Below, one piece after another: positions 18,834-29,412 of a DNA stretch of 64,000 nucleotides. Source of the stretch: Pseudomonas sp. Q1-7 (lineage in GTDB: Bacteria; Pseudomonadota; Gammaproteobacteria; Pseudomonadales; Pseudomonadaceae). The stretch is taken from contig NZ_CP116304.1 of the NCBI RefSeq assembly GCF_028010285.1, positions 2,000,501-2,064,500 on the forward strand. The letters are read 5' to 3'. Numbering within the stretch: the stretch's first letter is position 1; each line of letters opens with the position of its first letter. The notes beneath the pieces are model-generated. The model was not told where the DNA came from and searched no databases. It saw nothing but the letters and a program-made list of their open reading frames with translations. A program made the position numbers and the translations under genes.

Positions 18834-21683
18834 TCAACCCGCGACGAGCACCCGGATCGACTCCAGGCGCAGGGCCGCCTTGTCCAGCAGTTGCAGGCCT
18901 TCGTCACGCTGGTGGCGAACGGCTTCCAGTTCGCTGTCGCGGACGCTCGGGTTGACCGCCTGGAGGGCGGTGAGGCGGGCCAGTTCCTCGTCCAGTTCGG
19001 CCTTCAGACGGCGCTTGGCCTCGGCGACGCGCTCGGCGTGGCGCGGGGCGATCTTGGCCTCGCCGGCGTTGATCTGTTTGGCGAGCACGTCGCGCTGGGC
19101 CTGGACGAACTTGTTGGCGCTGCCACGCGGCACGCTTTCCAACTGGTCGTTGAGGGTGTCGAAGGCCACCTTGGCGGCCAGGTCGTTGCCGTTGGCGTCC
19201 AGCAGGCAGCGCAGGGCCTTGGGCGGCAGGAAGCGGCTCAGCTGCAGGGCGCGCGGCGCCACCGCTTCGCTGACGTAGAGCAGCTCCAGCAGCACGGTGC
19301 CGGGCTTGAGCGCCTTGTTCTTGATCAGCGCCACGGCGGTGTTGCCCATGGACCCGGACAGCACCAGGTCCATGCCGCCCTGCACCATGGGGTGTTCCCA
19401 GGTGAGGAACTGCATGTCCTCGCGGGACAGCGCCTGGTTGCGGTCGTAGGTGACGGTCACGCCTTCGTCGTCGCCCAGGGGGAAGCCGGCATCGAGCATC
19501 TTCTCGCCGGGCTTGAGCACCAGGGCGTTCTCGGAGTGATCCTCGCTGTCGACGCCGAATGCCTCGAACAGCGACTCCATATAAATAGGCAGGGCGAATT
19601 GGTCGTCCTGTTCGAGAATGTCCTCCACCAGGCGTTCGCCTTCGCCGGCACCGCCGGAGTTGAGTTCCAGCAGGCGGTCGCGGCCGTTGTGCATCTCGCC
19701 TTCCAGGCGCTTGCGCTCGGCTTCCGCTTCGCTCACCAGCGCTTCCCAGGCGCCATCGTCGCCGCTTTCGAGCATCGACAGCAGGCGCGAGCCGAACCGG
19801 TGCTGGAGGGCGTTGCCGGTGGGGCAGGTGGCGAGGAAGGCGTTCAGGGCCTGGTGGTACCACTGGAACAGGCGTTCCTGCGGGCTGGTTTCCAGGTAGG
19901 GCACGTGGAGCTGGATGGTGTGCTTCTGGCCGATCCGGTCGAGACGGCCGATGCGCTGTTCCAGCAGGTCCGGGTGGGCCGGCAGGTCGAACAGCACCAG
20001 GTGATGGGCGAACTGGAAGTTGCGGCCCTCGGAGCCGATTTCCGAGCAGATCAGCACCTGGGCGCCGAACTCTTCGTCGGCGAAGTAGGCGGCGGCGCGG
20101 TCGCGCTCAAGGATGCTCATGCCTTCATGGAACACCGTCGCGGGGATACCGGAGCGCACGCGCAAGGCGTCTTCCAGGTCCAGGGCGGTTTCCGCGTGGG
20201 CGCAGATCACCAGCACCTTGAACTTCTTCAGCATCTTCAGGGTGTCGATCAGCCACTCGACGCGCGGGTCGAAGCGCCACCAGCGTTCGCTTTCGTCGCC
20301 GCTGTCCTGCTGGGCCTGGAAGCTGACTTCCGGATAGAGGTCCGGATGCTCGCCGATGGGCAGCTCCATGTACTCCACCGGGTTGGGCAGCGGATAAGGG
20401 TGCAACTGGCGCTCGGGGAAGCCCTGCACGGCGGCGCGGGTGTTGCGGAACAGCACGCGGCCGGTGCCGTGACGGTCCAGCAGCTCGCGCACCAGGCGCG
20501 GCGCGGCATCACCGTCGCCGCCGGCCAGGGCGTGCAGCAGGCTTTCGCCTTCCTCGCCGAGGAAGCCCTTGATGGTGGCTTCGGCCTTGGCGCTCAGGCG
20601 GCCCTGGTCCAGCAGCTCCTGTACGGCTTCGGCCACCGGACGGTAGTTGGCGCTTTCGGCGCGGAAGGCTTCGAGGTCGTGGAAGCGGCTCGGGTCGAGC
20701 AGGCGCAGGCGTGCGAAGTGGCTTTCCAGGCCCAACTGCTCAGGGGTAGCGGTGAGCAGCAGCACGCCGGGAATGACCTCGGCCAGTTGCTCCACCAGGC
20801 GGTACTCGGGGCTGGCCTGTTCCGGGTGCCAGACCAGGTGGTGGGCTTCGTCCACCACCAGCAGGTCCCAGCCGGCGGCGAAGGCGGCGTCCTGGGCTTG
20901 CTCACTGCTCTTCAGCCACTCCAGGGAAACCAGGGCGAGCTGGCTGTCCTCGAAGGGGTTGCTGGCATCGCTTTCGGCGAAACGCTCGGCGTCGAACAAG
21001 GCCACCTGCAGGTTGAAGCGCCGGCGCATTTCCACCAGCCATTGGTGCTGGAGGTTTTCCGGCACCAGGATCAGCACGCGGCTGGCCCGGCCGGAAATCA
21101 GCTGGCGATGGATGACCAGGCCGGCCTCGATGGTCTTGCCCAGGCCCACTTCGTCCGCCAGCAGTACGCGCGGCGCCACGCGGTCGGCCACTTCGCGGGC
21201 GATGTGCAGCTGGTGGGCGATGGGCTGGGCGCGGGCGCCGGACAGGCCCCAGAGAGAGGATTGCAACAGGCGCGAGCGGTGTTCCAGGGTGTGGTAGCGC
21301 AGGGCGAACCACTTGTGCGGGTCGATCTGGCCGGCGAACAGCCGGTCGTTGGCCAGGCGGAACTGGATGAAGTTGTTCAGCTGGGTTTCCGGCAGGATGC
21401 GCGGTTCGTTCTGCGCGGTGATGCCGTGGTAGACCAGCAGGCCGTCGATGTCCTCGACTTCCTGGACGTTCAGCTTCCAGCCGTCGAAGTGGGTGATCTC
21501 GTCGCCCGGGGCGAAGCGCACACGGGTCAGGGGCGCATTGCGCAGCGCGTATTGGCGGGTGTCGCCAGTGGCCGGGTAGAGCACGGTGAGCAGGCGGTCA
21601 TCCGACGTGAGGATGGTTCCGAGCCCCAGCTCCGCTTCGCTGTCACTGATCCAGCGTTGCCCCGGTTGATACTGCTGCGCCAT
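18834..21683 (-). CDS. rapA: RNA polymerase-associated ATPase RapA
   Basis: A 949-aa Swi2/Snf2 ATPase, the usual RapA length, that recycles RNA polymerase after transcription. The start [11 protein letters not shown] is at the ATG at 21683 with GGGAGA upstream; the longer frame to 21848 has no family character. The N-terminal Tudor-like part leads to helicase motif [10 protein letters not shown] (176-184), DEAH at about 278-281, TATPEQLG, and the C-terminal helicase lobe with [22 protein letters not shown] and [11 protein letters not shown]. The final 200 residues form the Spacer/RapA_C region. Confidence 0.97.
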   Translation of the reverse strand: MAQQYQPGQRWISDSEAELGLGTILTSDDRLLTVLYPATGDTRQYALRNAPLTRVRFAPGDEITHFDGWKLNVQEVEDIDGLLVYHGITAQNEPRILPETQLNNFIQFRLANDRLFAGQIDPHKWFALRYHTLEHRSRLLQSSLWGLSGARAQPIAHQLHIAREVADRVAPRVLLADEVGLGKTIEAGLVIHRQLISGRASRVLILVPENLQHQWLVEMRRRFNLQVALFDAERFAESDASNPFEDSQLALVSLEWLKSSEQAQDAAFAAGWDLLVVDEAHHLVWHPEQASPEYRLVEQLAEVIPGVLLLTATPEQLGLESHFARLRLLDPSRFHDLEAFRAESANYRPVAEAVQELLDQGRLSAKAEATIKGFLGEEGESLLHALAGGDGDAAPRLVRELLDRHGTGRVLFRNTRAAVQGFPERQLHPYPLPNPVEYMELPIGEHPDLYPEVSFQAQQDSGDESERWWRFDPRVEWLIDTLKMLKKFKVLVICAHAETALDLEDALRVRSGIPATVFHEGMSILERDRAAAYFADEEFGAQVLICSEIGSEGRNFQFAHHLVLFDLPAHPDLLEQRIGRLDRIGQKHTIQLHVPYLETSPQERLFQWYHQALNAFLATCPTGNALQHRFGSRLLSMLESGDDGAWEALVSEAEAERKRLEGEMHNGRDRLLELNSGGAGEGERLVEDILEQDDQFALPIYMESLFEAFGVDSEDHSENALVLKPGEKMLDAGFPLGDDEGVTVTYDRNQALSREDMQFLTWEHPMVQGGMDLVLSGSMGNTAVALIKNKALKPGTVLLELLYVSEAVAPRALQLSRFLPPKALRCLLDANGNDLAAKVAFDTLNDQLESVPRGSANKFVQAQRDVLAKQINAGEAKIAPRHAERVAEAKRRLKAELDEELARLTALQAVNPSVRDSELEAVRHQRDEGLQLLDKAALRLESIRVLVAG

Positions 21684-21838
21684 GCCTGTCTCCCTGAGAT
21701 GAAAAAAGCCGCGTATGGTAACGGAACCGAGGGCGCAGGGCGACGCCGGATCGGGGCCGTGTGTCCGCAAAAGTGTAGCGAGCGCAGGTAAAGAAGCGCC
21801 GAAGCTGGCCGACAGACTGACCAAAGGAGGGCTTGAGC

Positions 21839-22135
21839 ATGTTGCCACCCATTCCCCAGGGCCTGGTCCCGGTCACGGCCCAGCAGGACGTGGTCAAACC
21901 GCGCCCGGAAATCCCGCCGGTCACGCCCGCGCAGGAGAGCGCCCAGGAGAGTGCCGTCGGCCTGGACAAGCGCCATCCCCAGGAGACCGAGGAACTGCTC
22001 CGGGAGGAGCAGCGGCGACGCCAGCGGCGTGGCTATACGCCCCAGGAGCTGGCCGCCGGCGAGGTGGACGAGGAGGACGAAGCCGTGTTGCGGGAGCTGC
22101 CCCGGCAAGGCCTGTGGGTGGATGTGGAGGTTTGA
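21839..22135 (+). CDS. Conserved hypothetical proline- and charge-rich small protein
   Basis: A 98-aa protein with a strong AAAGGAGGG ribosome site before the ATG at 21839. The N-terminal half is proline-rich ([28 protein letters not shown]); the C-terminal half is highly charged ([34 protein letters not shown]). It has no signal peptide or membrane helix and looks largely unstructured. I recall similar short pseudomonad proteins, sometimes misnamed aspartate-semialdehyde dehydrogenase, but can give no function. It is divergent from rapA and upstream of the AlkB-like gene. Confidence 0.8.
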   Translation: MLPPIPQGLVPVTAQQDVVKPRPEIPPVTPAQESAQESAVGLDKRHPQETEELLREEQRRRQRRGYTPQELAAGEVDEEDEAVLRELPRQGLWVDVEV

Positions 22136-22194
22136 GGCGCGCAGAATGGAACCTCCTTTTACCTGAGCCGACCGCGTTGGACCTGTTCGACGAT

Positions 22195-22773
22195 ATGCCC
22201 CTCCGGCTGCCCGACGCCGATCTGCGCCATGAGCCGGGCTTTCTTGTCGCGGACGAGGCCAGCGACTGGCTGGCGCGTCTGGTGGCTGAAACGCCCTGGG
22301 AACAGCCGCAGGTCCATCTCCATGGACGTTTCTACCCGGTGCCGCGCCTGGTGGCCTGGTATGGCGACCCGGATGCCCGCTACCGCTATTCCGGCCTGAC
22401 CCATGACCCTCTGCCCTGGACGCCGCTGCTGGCGGAAATCCGCGCACGGGTCGTGGACGCGGTTGGGCAGCCCCTCAACGGCGTGCTGCTCAACTACTAC
22501 CGCGACGGCCAGGATTCCATGGGCTGGCACAGCGATGACGAGGCGGAGCTGGGGCGCAACCCGTTGGTGGCCTCCCTCAACCTGGGCGGTACGCGCCGTT
22601 TCGACTTGCGCCGCAAGGGCGGCAGCCGCATCGAACACTCCCTGGAACTGGGCCACGGCGCGCTACTGGTCATGAGCGGGCCGACGCAGCATCATTGGCA
22701 GCATCAGGTGGCGAAGACCCGTACCCCTTGCGCACCTCGCCTCAACCTCACCTTCCGTTGGATCCGCTCATGA
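22195..22773 (+). CDS. AlkB-like 2-oxoglutarate/Fe(II) dioxygenase
   Basis: At least 192 residues of an AlkB-family oxygenase, predicted to reverse alkyl damage on nucleic-acid bases. The iron ligands are in WHSDDE (His and Asp) and HHWQHQV (His), and the 2-oxoglutarate-binding arginines are in RLNLTFR. The block VLLNYYRDGQDSMGWHSDDE is the family hallmark. The start is uncertain: ATG 22195 lacks a clear ribosome site, while residues just upstream in frame (PEPTALDLFDD) look like real protein and resemble a sliding-clamp-binding QLxLF motif. A TTG at 22177, or one at 22132 overlapping the previous stop, may be used. Confidence 0.9.
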   Translation: MPLRLPDADLRHEPGFLVADEASDWLARLVAETPWEQPQVHLHGRFYPVPRLVAWYGDPDARYRYSGLTHDPLPWTPLLAEIRARVVDAVGQPLNGVLLNYYRDGQDSMGWHSDDEAELGRNPLVASLNLGGTRRFDLRRKGGSRIEHSLELGHGALLVMSGPTQHHWQHQVAKTRTPCAPRLNLTFRWIRS

Positions 22774-22925
22774 GCAACGACGAAAACCTGATCGACTTTG
22801 GCGCCGAGCGCGACAAGCGCATCCACGACGTCCACGAAAAGCGCCTCAACGACATGCGCAAGGCCTTCGAGCAGGCCATGCCGCTGCCCAAGGGCAAGAA
22901 AGGCAAGAAACCGAAGAAGCGCTAG
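22770..22925 (+). CDS. Small basic conserved protein, 51 aa; its 3' end seeded the adjacent tandem repeat
   Basis: A 51-aa protein starting inside the stop of the AlkB-like gene (ATGA overlap) and so probably co-translated with it. It begins MSNDENLIDFGAERDKRIHD and ends in a lysine-rich tail (KGKKGKKPKKR) that could touch nucleic acid. No known domain is recognised. Unusually, 29 bases of its coding sequence (22868-22896, encoding the EQAMPLPKG part) reappear four more times in the downstream array at 154-base spacing. Confidence 0.8.
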   Translation: MSNDENLIDFGAERDKRIHDVHEKRLNDMRKAFEQAMPLPKGKKGKKPKKR

Positions 22926-23674
22926 CTACAGGTTGGTTCCCTCCAGCCACAAAAAGGGCTGCGCGGATGGCTTTACGTAGGATGGGTAGAGGTACGAAAC
23001 CCATCGTTTCGGAGGGATGGGTTTCGCTTCGCTCTACGCCATCCTACGGGACCTGCGCTCGAGCAGGCCATGCCGCTGCCCAAGGGCAGTTCCCCCCAAC
23101 TACAAAATGGGGCTGCGCGGATGGCTTTTCGTAGGATGGGTAGAGGTACGAAACCCATCGTTTCGGAGTGATGGGTTTCGCTTCGCTCTACGCCATCCTA
23201 CGGGACCTGTGCTCGAGCAGACCATGCCGCTGCCCAAGGGCAGTTCCCCCCAACTACAAAATGGGGCTGCGCGGATGGCTTTTCGTAGGATGGGTAGAGG
23301 TACGACACCCATCATTTCGGAGTGATGGGTTTCGCTTCGCTCTACGCCATCCTACGGGACCTGCGCTCGAGCAGGCCATGCCGCTGCCCAAGGGAAGTTC
23401 CCCCCAACTACAAAATGGGGCTGCGCGGATGGCTTCTCGTAGGATGGGTAGAGGTACGAAACCCATCGTTTCGGAGGGATGGGTTTCGCTCCGCTCTACG
23501 CCATCCTACGGGACCTGCGCTCGAGCAGGCCATGCCGCTGCCCAAGGGCAGTTCCCCCCAACTACAAAATGGGGCTGCGCGGATGGCTTTTCGTAGGATG
23601 GGTAGAGGTACGAAACCCATCGTTTCGGAGGGATGGGTTTCGCTCCGCTCTACGCCATCCTACGGGACCTGCGC
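22868..23674. repeat. Five-unit tandem array, 154-bp period, containing a gene tail and a palindrome
   Basis: Units begin with CGAGCAGGCC at 22868, 23060, 23214, 23368 and 23522. The last four are exactly 154 bases apart and differ by only a few substitutions; the first is 192 bases and retains 38 bases that the others lack. Each unit holds a 29-base piece of the 22770 gene, a 41-base linker ending GGGCTGCGCGGATGGCTTT, a 73-base palindrome (CGTAGGATGG...CCATCCTACG) and GGACCTGCGCT. Similarity stops abruptly at 23674. This accounts for most of the gene-free stretch 22926-23875; 23675-23741 shows nothing recognisable. Confidence 0.95.
22976..23048. repeat. 73-bp palindromic element, first of five copies
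   Basis: CGTAGGATGGGTAGAGG...CGAAACCCATC, a 10-base loop, GATGGGTTTCGCTTCGC and CTACGCCATCCTACG form a long imperfect hairpin. Further copies are at 23130-23202, 23284-23356, 23438-23510 and 23592-23664; the copy at 23284 is the most diverged. The element type (GTAGGATGG with GGGTTTCG arms) also occurs at 7472-7537. Confidence 0.9.
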
Positions 23675-23741
23675 GGGTACGAGGCCCATCGCCCTATCCC
23701 GCGCCATGGCGCCACAGCCAATCCCTCACCCTCCCCAAAAA

Positions 23742-23755
23742 TTGACCTGGATCAG
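23742..23755 (+). promoter_or_regulatory. Upstream Anr/FNR-type box
   Basis: TTGACCTGGATCAG matches the TTGAY-N4-ATCAA consensus at 9 of 10 positions. It lies exactly 50 bases upstream of the second, perfect box, i.e. on the same DNA face. Confidence 0.7.
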
Positions 23756-23791
23756 TGTCCCGAGAGCCGCCTCACAGGGCTACCTGGGCGA

Positions 23792-23833
23792 TTGACCCAG
23801 ATCAATTTTCCATCCCTGCCGTGCGGGTAACTT
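23792..23833 (+). promoter_or_regulatory. Anr-dependent class II promoter of the 38-aa membrane protein gene
   Basis: TTGACCCAGATCAA at 23792-23805 is a perfect Anr/FNR half-site pair. Its centre (23798.5) is 41.5 bases before a predicted start of transcription near 23840, and a -10-like TAACTT is at exactly the right place, 23828-23833. This is the textbook geometry for activation under low oxygen. Confidence 0.85.
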
Positions 23834-23875
23834 GCACCCATCGAAGCAACAACGCCGCAACGCAGGAGGCAGATC

Positions 23876-23992
23876 ATGTTCGTCGATACAGTGGTTCTCG
23901 CCGGTATAGGCACGGTCGGTCTCATGGTCGCCTTCTTCGCTGGCGTCGGTTACTTCATCTGGAAGGATTCGCACAAACGCAAACCGCGTTGA
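23876..23992 (+). CDS. 38-aa single-helix membrane protein, candidate cbb3 oxidase small subunit (CcoM-like)
   Basis: A complete 38-codon gene with AGGAGG ribosome site ending 9 bases before the ATG. The protein begins MFVDTVVLAGIG, has one membrane helix (about residues 6-28, ending GYFIW) and a basic tail KDSHKRKPR, so the C-terminus should face the cytoplasm. The two Anr boxes upstream indicate low-oxygen induction. Size, helix position and regulation fit CcoM, the roughly 36-residue extra subunit of Pseudomonas cbb3 cytochrome c oxidase, but I name it from memory of that family only. A ccoQ-like or unrelated stress micro-protein is the alternative. No ccoNOP genes are nearby. Confidence 0.65.
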   Translation: MFVDTVVLAGIGTVGLMVAFFAGVGYFIWKDSHKRKPR

Positions 23993-24096
23993 GTCACTCC
24001 GGGTTTACAGGCACGCAAGGCACCTCGGGCGACTTCGGTCGCCCATTTTTTTGTTCCCGCTTTTCTTCCTGATCGGCCCGCGCCAGACTGGGCGCC

Positions 24097-25224
24097 ATGC
24101 CGATCCAGACCCTTTCCCGCCTCGTCGATCTCGACCCGCAGCACTGGGATGCCCTGCTGCCGGACGACCAGCCTTTTCTGCGTCACGCCTTCCTGTCCAC
24201 CCTGGAAGAAAGCGGCAGCGTTGGCGGCCGCAGCGGCTGGCATCCGGCCCACCACCTGCTGCGCGGGGCAGGCGGCGAGCTGAAAGCGGCTTTGCCGGCC
24301 TACCTGAAGAGCCATTCCTACGGCGAGTACGTGTTCGACTGGGCTTGGGCCGACGCCTGCCAACGCGCTGGCATTCCTTACTACCCGAAGCTGCTGGCCG
24401 CGGTGCCTTTCACCCCGGTGGGTGGTGCGCGGCTGCTGGCGGTGGACGATGCGGCGGCCGGCGAGCTGCTGGACGCGCTGGTGGTCGATGTGGCCGCCGA
24501 CGACCTGTCGGGCGTGCACATCAACTTCACCGACGCCTTCGCCGACCGTCACTTGCGCGGCCGCGAGGGGTGGCTGGAGCGCCTGGGCTGCCAATTCCAC
24601 TGGCGTAACCACGGCTACCGCGACTTCCAGGATTTCCTCGATGCGCTGAGTTCGCGCAAGCGCAAGCAAATCCGCAAGGAGCGTGAGCAGGTGGCGGGGC
24701 AGGGGATCGAGTTCCAGTGGCGCCAGGGCCATGAGCTGGAAGAGGCGGACTGGGATTTCGTCCATGCCTGCTACGCCAACACCTACCGTGTGCGAGGCCA
24801 GGCACCCTACCTGACGCGTACCTTCTTCAGCCTGCTGGCGCAGCGGATGCCCGAGGCCATTCGCGTGGTGTTGGCGCGGCAGTCAGGGCGGCCGGTGGCC
24901 ATGGCGTTTTCCCTGCAGGGTGGCGACAGCCTCTACGGGCGCTATTGGGGCTGCCTGGCGGAATTCGACCGGCTGCATTTCGAAACCTGTTTCTACCAGG
25001 GCATCGAGCAGGCCATCGCCGCCGGGCTGCAGCGTTTCGACGCCGGCGCCCAGGGCGAGCACAAGTTGATTCGGGGATTCGAGCCGGTGATCACCCGCTC
25101 CTGGCACTGGCTGGCCCATCCCGGGTTGCGGGCTGCGGTGGGCGATTTCCTGGTGCAGGAGCGGGACGGGGTGCTGGCCTACGCCGAGGAGGCGCGGGGC
25201 CTGCTGCCGTTCAGGCGGGACTGA
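24097..25224 (+). CDS. FemAB/GNAT-fold acyltransferase, DUF482 family
   Basis: A 375-aa cytosolic protein of the PF04339-type family, described as FemAB-like or peptidoglycan-biosynthesis-like N-acyltransferases. Signature pieces are QPFLRHAFLSTLEESGSV near the N-terminus, the YGEYVFDWAWADACQRAGIPYYPKL block, FLDALSSRKRKQIRKEREQV, and the final GEHKLIRGFEPVITRSWHW. The true acceptor is unknown. Its stop codon abuts the stop of the convergent DUF2790 gene (TGA/TCA), leaving no room for a separate terminator. Confidence 0.88.
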   Translation: MPIQTLSRLVDLDPQHWDALLPDDQPFLRHAFLSTLEESGSVGGRSGWHPAHHLLRGAGGELKAALPAYLKSHSYGEYVFDWAWADACQRAGIPYYPKLLAAVPFTPVGGARLLAVDDAAAGELLDALVVDVAADDLSGVHINFTDAFADRHLRGREGWLERLGCQFHWRNHGYRDFQDFLDALSSRKRKQIRKEREQVAGQGIEFQWRQGHELEEADWDFVHACYANTYRVRGQAPYLTRTFFSLLAQRMPEAIRVVLARQSGRPVAMAFSLQGGDSLYGRYWGCLAEFDRLHFETCFYQGIEQAIAAGLQRFDAGAQGEHKLIRGFEPVITRSWHWLAHPGLRAAVGDFLVQERDGVLAYAEEARGLLPFRRD

Positions 25225-25512
25225 TCAGCCGATCTGGCTGGGGTGATCGGGCGTGACGGTGCTGCCGCCCCACTCGAGGAAACGGATCTTGTGGACTTCA
25301 CCTTCGCTGTCTTCGTAGACGAGGGTGACTGGCACGACGCCGACTCGTCCGGAGGTGTCGGTGCGGTGCAACACCCTCTGGACGTCGATGTCCATCCCGT
25401 AGTGATAGTCCACCGGCGCGACGCCGGCACCTTGGTTCTGCAAGCCATCCTGGGCGAATACACTGGGCGCGAGACTGGAGAGCAGGGCGCTTACAACCGA
25501 GGCCATTTTCAT
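25225..25512 (-). CDS. Secreted DUF2790 family protein, copy 1
   Basis: A 95-aa protein with a signal peptide (MKMASVVSALLSSLAPSVFA, cleavage before QD). The mature part carries the DUF2790 core VDYHYGMDIDVQRVLHRTD, GVVPVTLVYEDSEGEVHKIRFLEWG. The family is small, periplasmic and largely restricted to Pseudomonas; its role is not established. A paralogue lies 229 bases upstream in the same orientation. The C-terminal ten residues (TVTPDHPSQIG) are unique to this copy. Confidence 0.9.
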   Translation of the reverse strand: MKMASVVSALLSSLAPSVFAQDGLQNQGAGVAPVDYHYGMDIDVQRVLHRTDTSGRVGVVPVTLVYEDSEGEVHKIRFLEWGGSTVTPDHPSQIG

Positions 25513-25741
25513 CGGCTTTGTATTCCTCTGTTGGGTTTCGCTGACAAGGGACTTTATCTGACCCGCTGAGGACGGTTAGTTCAGTGGCCCTCGTCGACGC
25601 TTCCGCTCTGAGCGTTTTTTGATCAGTCCGAATCGCCCGTGCTTGAGCCGCTGCGACCGTTTGTCGCACTGGCTGAAATTCTTCCGATCCTGGTCTACGG
25701 GGCGAGTCGCCTCGCCCCTGCGTTGCCGTTCGTCGACAGGC

Positions 25742-26008
25742 TCAGCTGTTGCTGGCGTGGTTGCCCCATTCGAGGAAGCGAACCTTGCGCAGCTCGCCCT
25801 TGCTGTCCTCATAGACCATGGTGACCGGCACCACGCCGGAGCGTTGGCTGGCGTCGGTGCGGTAGAGGACGCGCTGCACGTCCAGTTCCATTCCGTAGTG
25901 GTAGTCGACGGCGGGGATTCCGGCGCCGATGTCGCGCTGGTAGTCCTGGGCGAACACGCTGGGGGCGAGGCTGGCGAGTACGGCGCTGACGGCGGATGCG
26001 ATCTTCAT
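25742..26008 (-). CDS. Secreted DUF2790 family protein, copy 2
   Basis: An 88-aa paralogue of the next gene downstream, with the same signal peptide design (MKIASAVSAVLASLAPSVFA) and core VDYHYGMELDVQRVLYRTD and VRFLEWGNH. The two mature domains are around two-thirds identical, a clear tandem duplication. The 229-base spacer (25513-25741) holds no convincing gene. A ribosome site GAGGAACAGCCC precedes the ATG. Confidence 0.9.
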   Translation of the reverse strand: MKIASAVSAVLASLAPSVFAQDYQRDIGAGIPAVDYHYGMELDVQRVLYRTDASQRSGVVPVTMVYEDSKGELRKVRFLEWGNHASNS

Positions 26009-26148
26009 GGGCTGTTCCTCTCGGGGTCCGGGGTCGGTTTCGGATGAAACCGGGTACGGGCTCCATAAGACCTGTCGGACGCGCCTGACAGAAATCGAAG
26101 CGCCTTGTAGTGGAGATCAACCGCGTCGATGGGAGACGCGGCCGGACT

Positions 26149-27981
<1,833 letters not shown>

Positions 27982-28009
27982 GGCGAATCCATCCGGAGGA
28001 AAACGCTCG

Positions 28010-28030
28010 GCCCGGGCGTCCTGCCCGGGC
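28010..28030 (-). terminator. Possible attenuator hairpin between ppiA and the ABC exporter gene
   Basis: On the minus strand GCCCGGGC, AGGAC loop, GCCCGGGC, followed by CGAGCGTTTTCC. GC-rich stem with only a short T run, so at best a partial terminator. Confidence 0.4.
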
Positions 28031-28041
28031 GCGAGTAGCGC

Positions 28042-28596
28042 TTAGAGGCGCTTGGCGGAAAGTATCACCACCGGCTGCAGCGGAACGTTCTGGTACATGC
28101 CACGGTTGCCGGTGGGAACGCTGGCGATCTGGTCGACCACGTCCATGCCGCGCACCACCTTGCCGAACACTGCGTAGCCGAAGTCACGGCTGCCGTGGTC
28201 GAGGAAGGCGTTGTCGTTGTGGTTGATGAAGAACTGGCTGGTGGCCGAGTTGACCGCCTGGGTGCGCGCCATGGCCAGGGTGCCGCGCTGGTTGCGCAGG
28301 CCGTTGTCCGCCTCGTTCTTGATCGGGGCGTTGGTGTCCTTCTGGCTCATGTCGGTGTCGAAGCCGCCGCCCTGGATCATGAAACCGGGGATGACGCGGT
28401 GGAACACGGTGCCGTCGTAGAAGCCGGCGTCCACGTAGTCGAGGAAGTTCTTCACGCTCACCGGCGCCTTGTCGGCATCCAGTTCCACTTCGATTTCCCC
28501 GGCGCTGGTGGTCAGCAGCACGTGGGGCTTGTCGGCGGCCAGCAGGTTGAGGGAGACGAGCAGGGCGCAGGCGCCCAGGGCGAGTTTTTTCAGCAT
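28042..28596 (-). CDS. ppiA: Periplasmic peptidyl-prolyl cis-trans isomerase A (cyclophilin)
   Basis: A 184-aa cyclophilin with a signal peptide ([20 protein letters not shown], cleavage before ADKP), so it acts in the periplasm on proline bonds of exported proteins. The cyclophilin core is [16 protein letters not shown] with the catalytic arginine, and [13 protein letters not shown]. Length and layout match PpiA. Its first 7 bases overlap the 3' end of the upstream hydrolase gene. Confidence 0.95.
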   Translation of the reverse strand: MLKKLALGACALLVSLNLLAADKPHVLLTTSAGEIEVELDADKAPVSVKNFLDYVDAGFYDGTVFHRVIPGFMIQGGGFDTDMSQKDTNAPIKNEADNGLRNQRGTLAMARTQAVNSATSQFFINHNDNAFLDHGSRDFGYAVFGKVVRGMDVVDQIASVPTGNRGMYQNVPLQPVVILSAKRL

Positions 28597-29399
28597 CGGT
28601 TTTGGTCCTTGTTGCGCTCCACTTCATCGAGGAAGTCGAGCAGGGTGGCGTTGAAACGTTCGGGTTGGTCCAGTGGTGTCGCGTGGCGGGAGTGTTCGAT
28701 GACCACCAGGCGTGCGTTCGGCAGTTCCTTCACATAGGTTTCCTTCTGGGAAACCGGCGTGTAGTCGCGGTCGGCGCTAACCACCAGGGTCGGACACTGG
28801 ATGCGCCGCAGCCGCTCGCGCACGCCCCAGCCGATGATGGCGTCCAGCGCGGACAGGTAGGCGCGCTTGTCATTCTGTGGCCAGCGCTCTTCGATCTTGC
28901 GGCGCAGTTCGGCCTGTTCCGGCAGCGGGAACAGCAGGCCACCGAGGGCCTTGGCGATGCTCTCCAGGCTGAGCACGCGGGAGAGGGTCCAGCGCTTGGC
29001 GATTTCCAGGAAGTCCTTCGGTGTGCGCGGTTTCACCTCCGGGCCGCTGTTGACGATGGTCAGGCTGCGCAGGAGTTCGGGGTGATCGACGCCGAGCTGA
29101 AAGCCGATCATGCCGCCCATGCTGATGCCCACCAGGTGCACGTCGATCAGCCCCAGGTGCTCGATCAGCGCGACCACGTCATCGGCGAAGGTGGCGATGC
29201 TGTAGCGCTCGCGCGGCTTGTCCGAGCGCCCGTGGCCGCGTACGTCGAGGGCGATGACCCGGTAGCGGGCGGCGAGGGCGGGGACCTGGTATTCCCAGTC
29301 GCGGGTGCTGGAGCCCAGCCCGTGGACCAGTAGCACCGGCATGCCGCGACCGTAGTCCTCGTAGTGCAACTGGCAGCCGTCGTTGTCGAAGTAGGACAT
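28590..29399 (-). CDS. Alpha/beta hydrolase
   Basis: A 269-aa enzyme starting at the ATG at 29399, which has AGGAG 7 bases upstream; an ATG 21 bases further out is less likely. The oxyanion region is [15 protein letters not shown], the nucleophile elbow is [10 protein letters not shown] (Ser in G-x-S-x-G) and the catalytic acid and histidine are near SADRDYTP and [12 protein letters not shown]. The family covers 3-oxoadipate enol-lactonases and general esterases. It lies 13 bases after a LysR gene in the same direction. Confidence 0.9.
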   Translation of the reverse strand: MSYFDNDGCQLHYEDYGRGMPVLLVHGLGSSTRDWEYQVPALAARYRVIALDVRGHGRSDKPRERYSIATFADDVVALIEHLGLIDVHLVGISMGGMIGFQLGVDHPELLRSLTIVNSGPEVKPRTPKDFLEIAKRWTLSRVLSLESIAKALGGLLFPLPEQAELRRKIEERWPQNDKRAYLSALDAIIGWGVRERLRRIQCPTLVVSADRDYTPVSQKETYVKELPNARLVVIEHSRHATPLDQPERFNATLLDFLDEVERNKDQNRC

Positions 29400-29412
29400 G
29401 CTCGAACTCCTG

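Noticed and set aside
14830-21791. Very long open frames opposite real genes, for example 877 codons over the MHYT-GGDEF-EAL gene and 966 codons over rapA
   Set aside because: High GC content leaves few stop codons in the antisense frame. The translations are rich in His, Gln, Val and Ala with no domain, while the opposite strand has intact known proteins.
22868-23674. Possible CRISPR array
   Set aside because: Whole 154-base units are nearly identical with no variable spacers, the unit contains a gene fragment, and no cas genes are present.
22973-23830. Many overlapping frames of 60-157 codons with repeated text in the tandem array
   Set aside because: They arise from the palindromic repeat read in both directions. 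The 154-base period shifts frame each unit, and no ribosome sites precede them.
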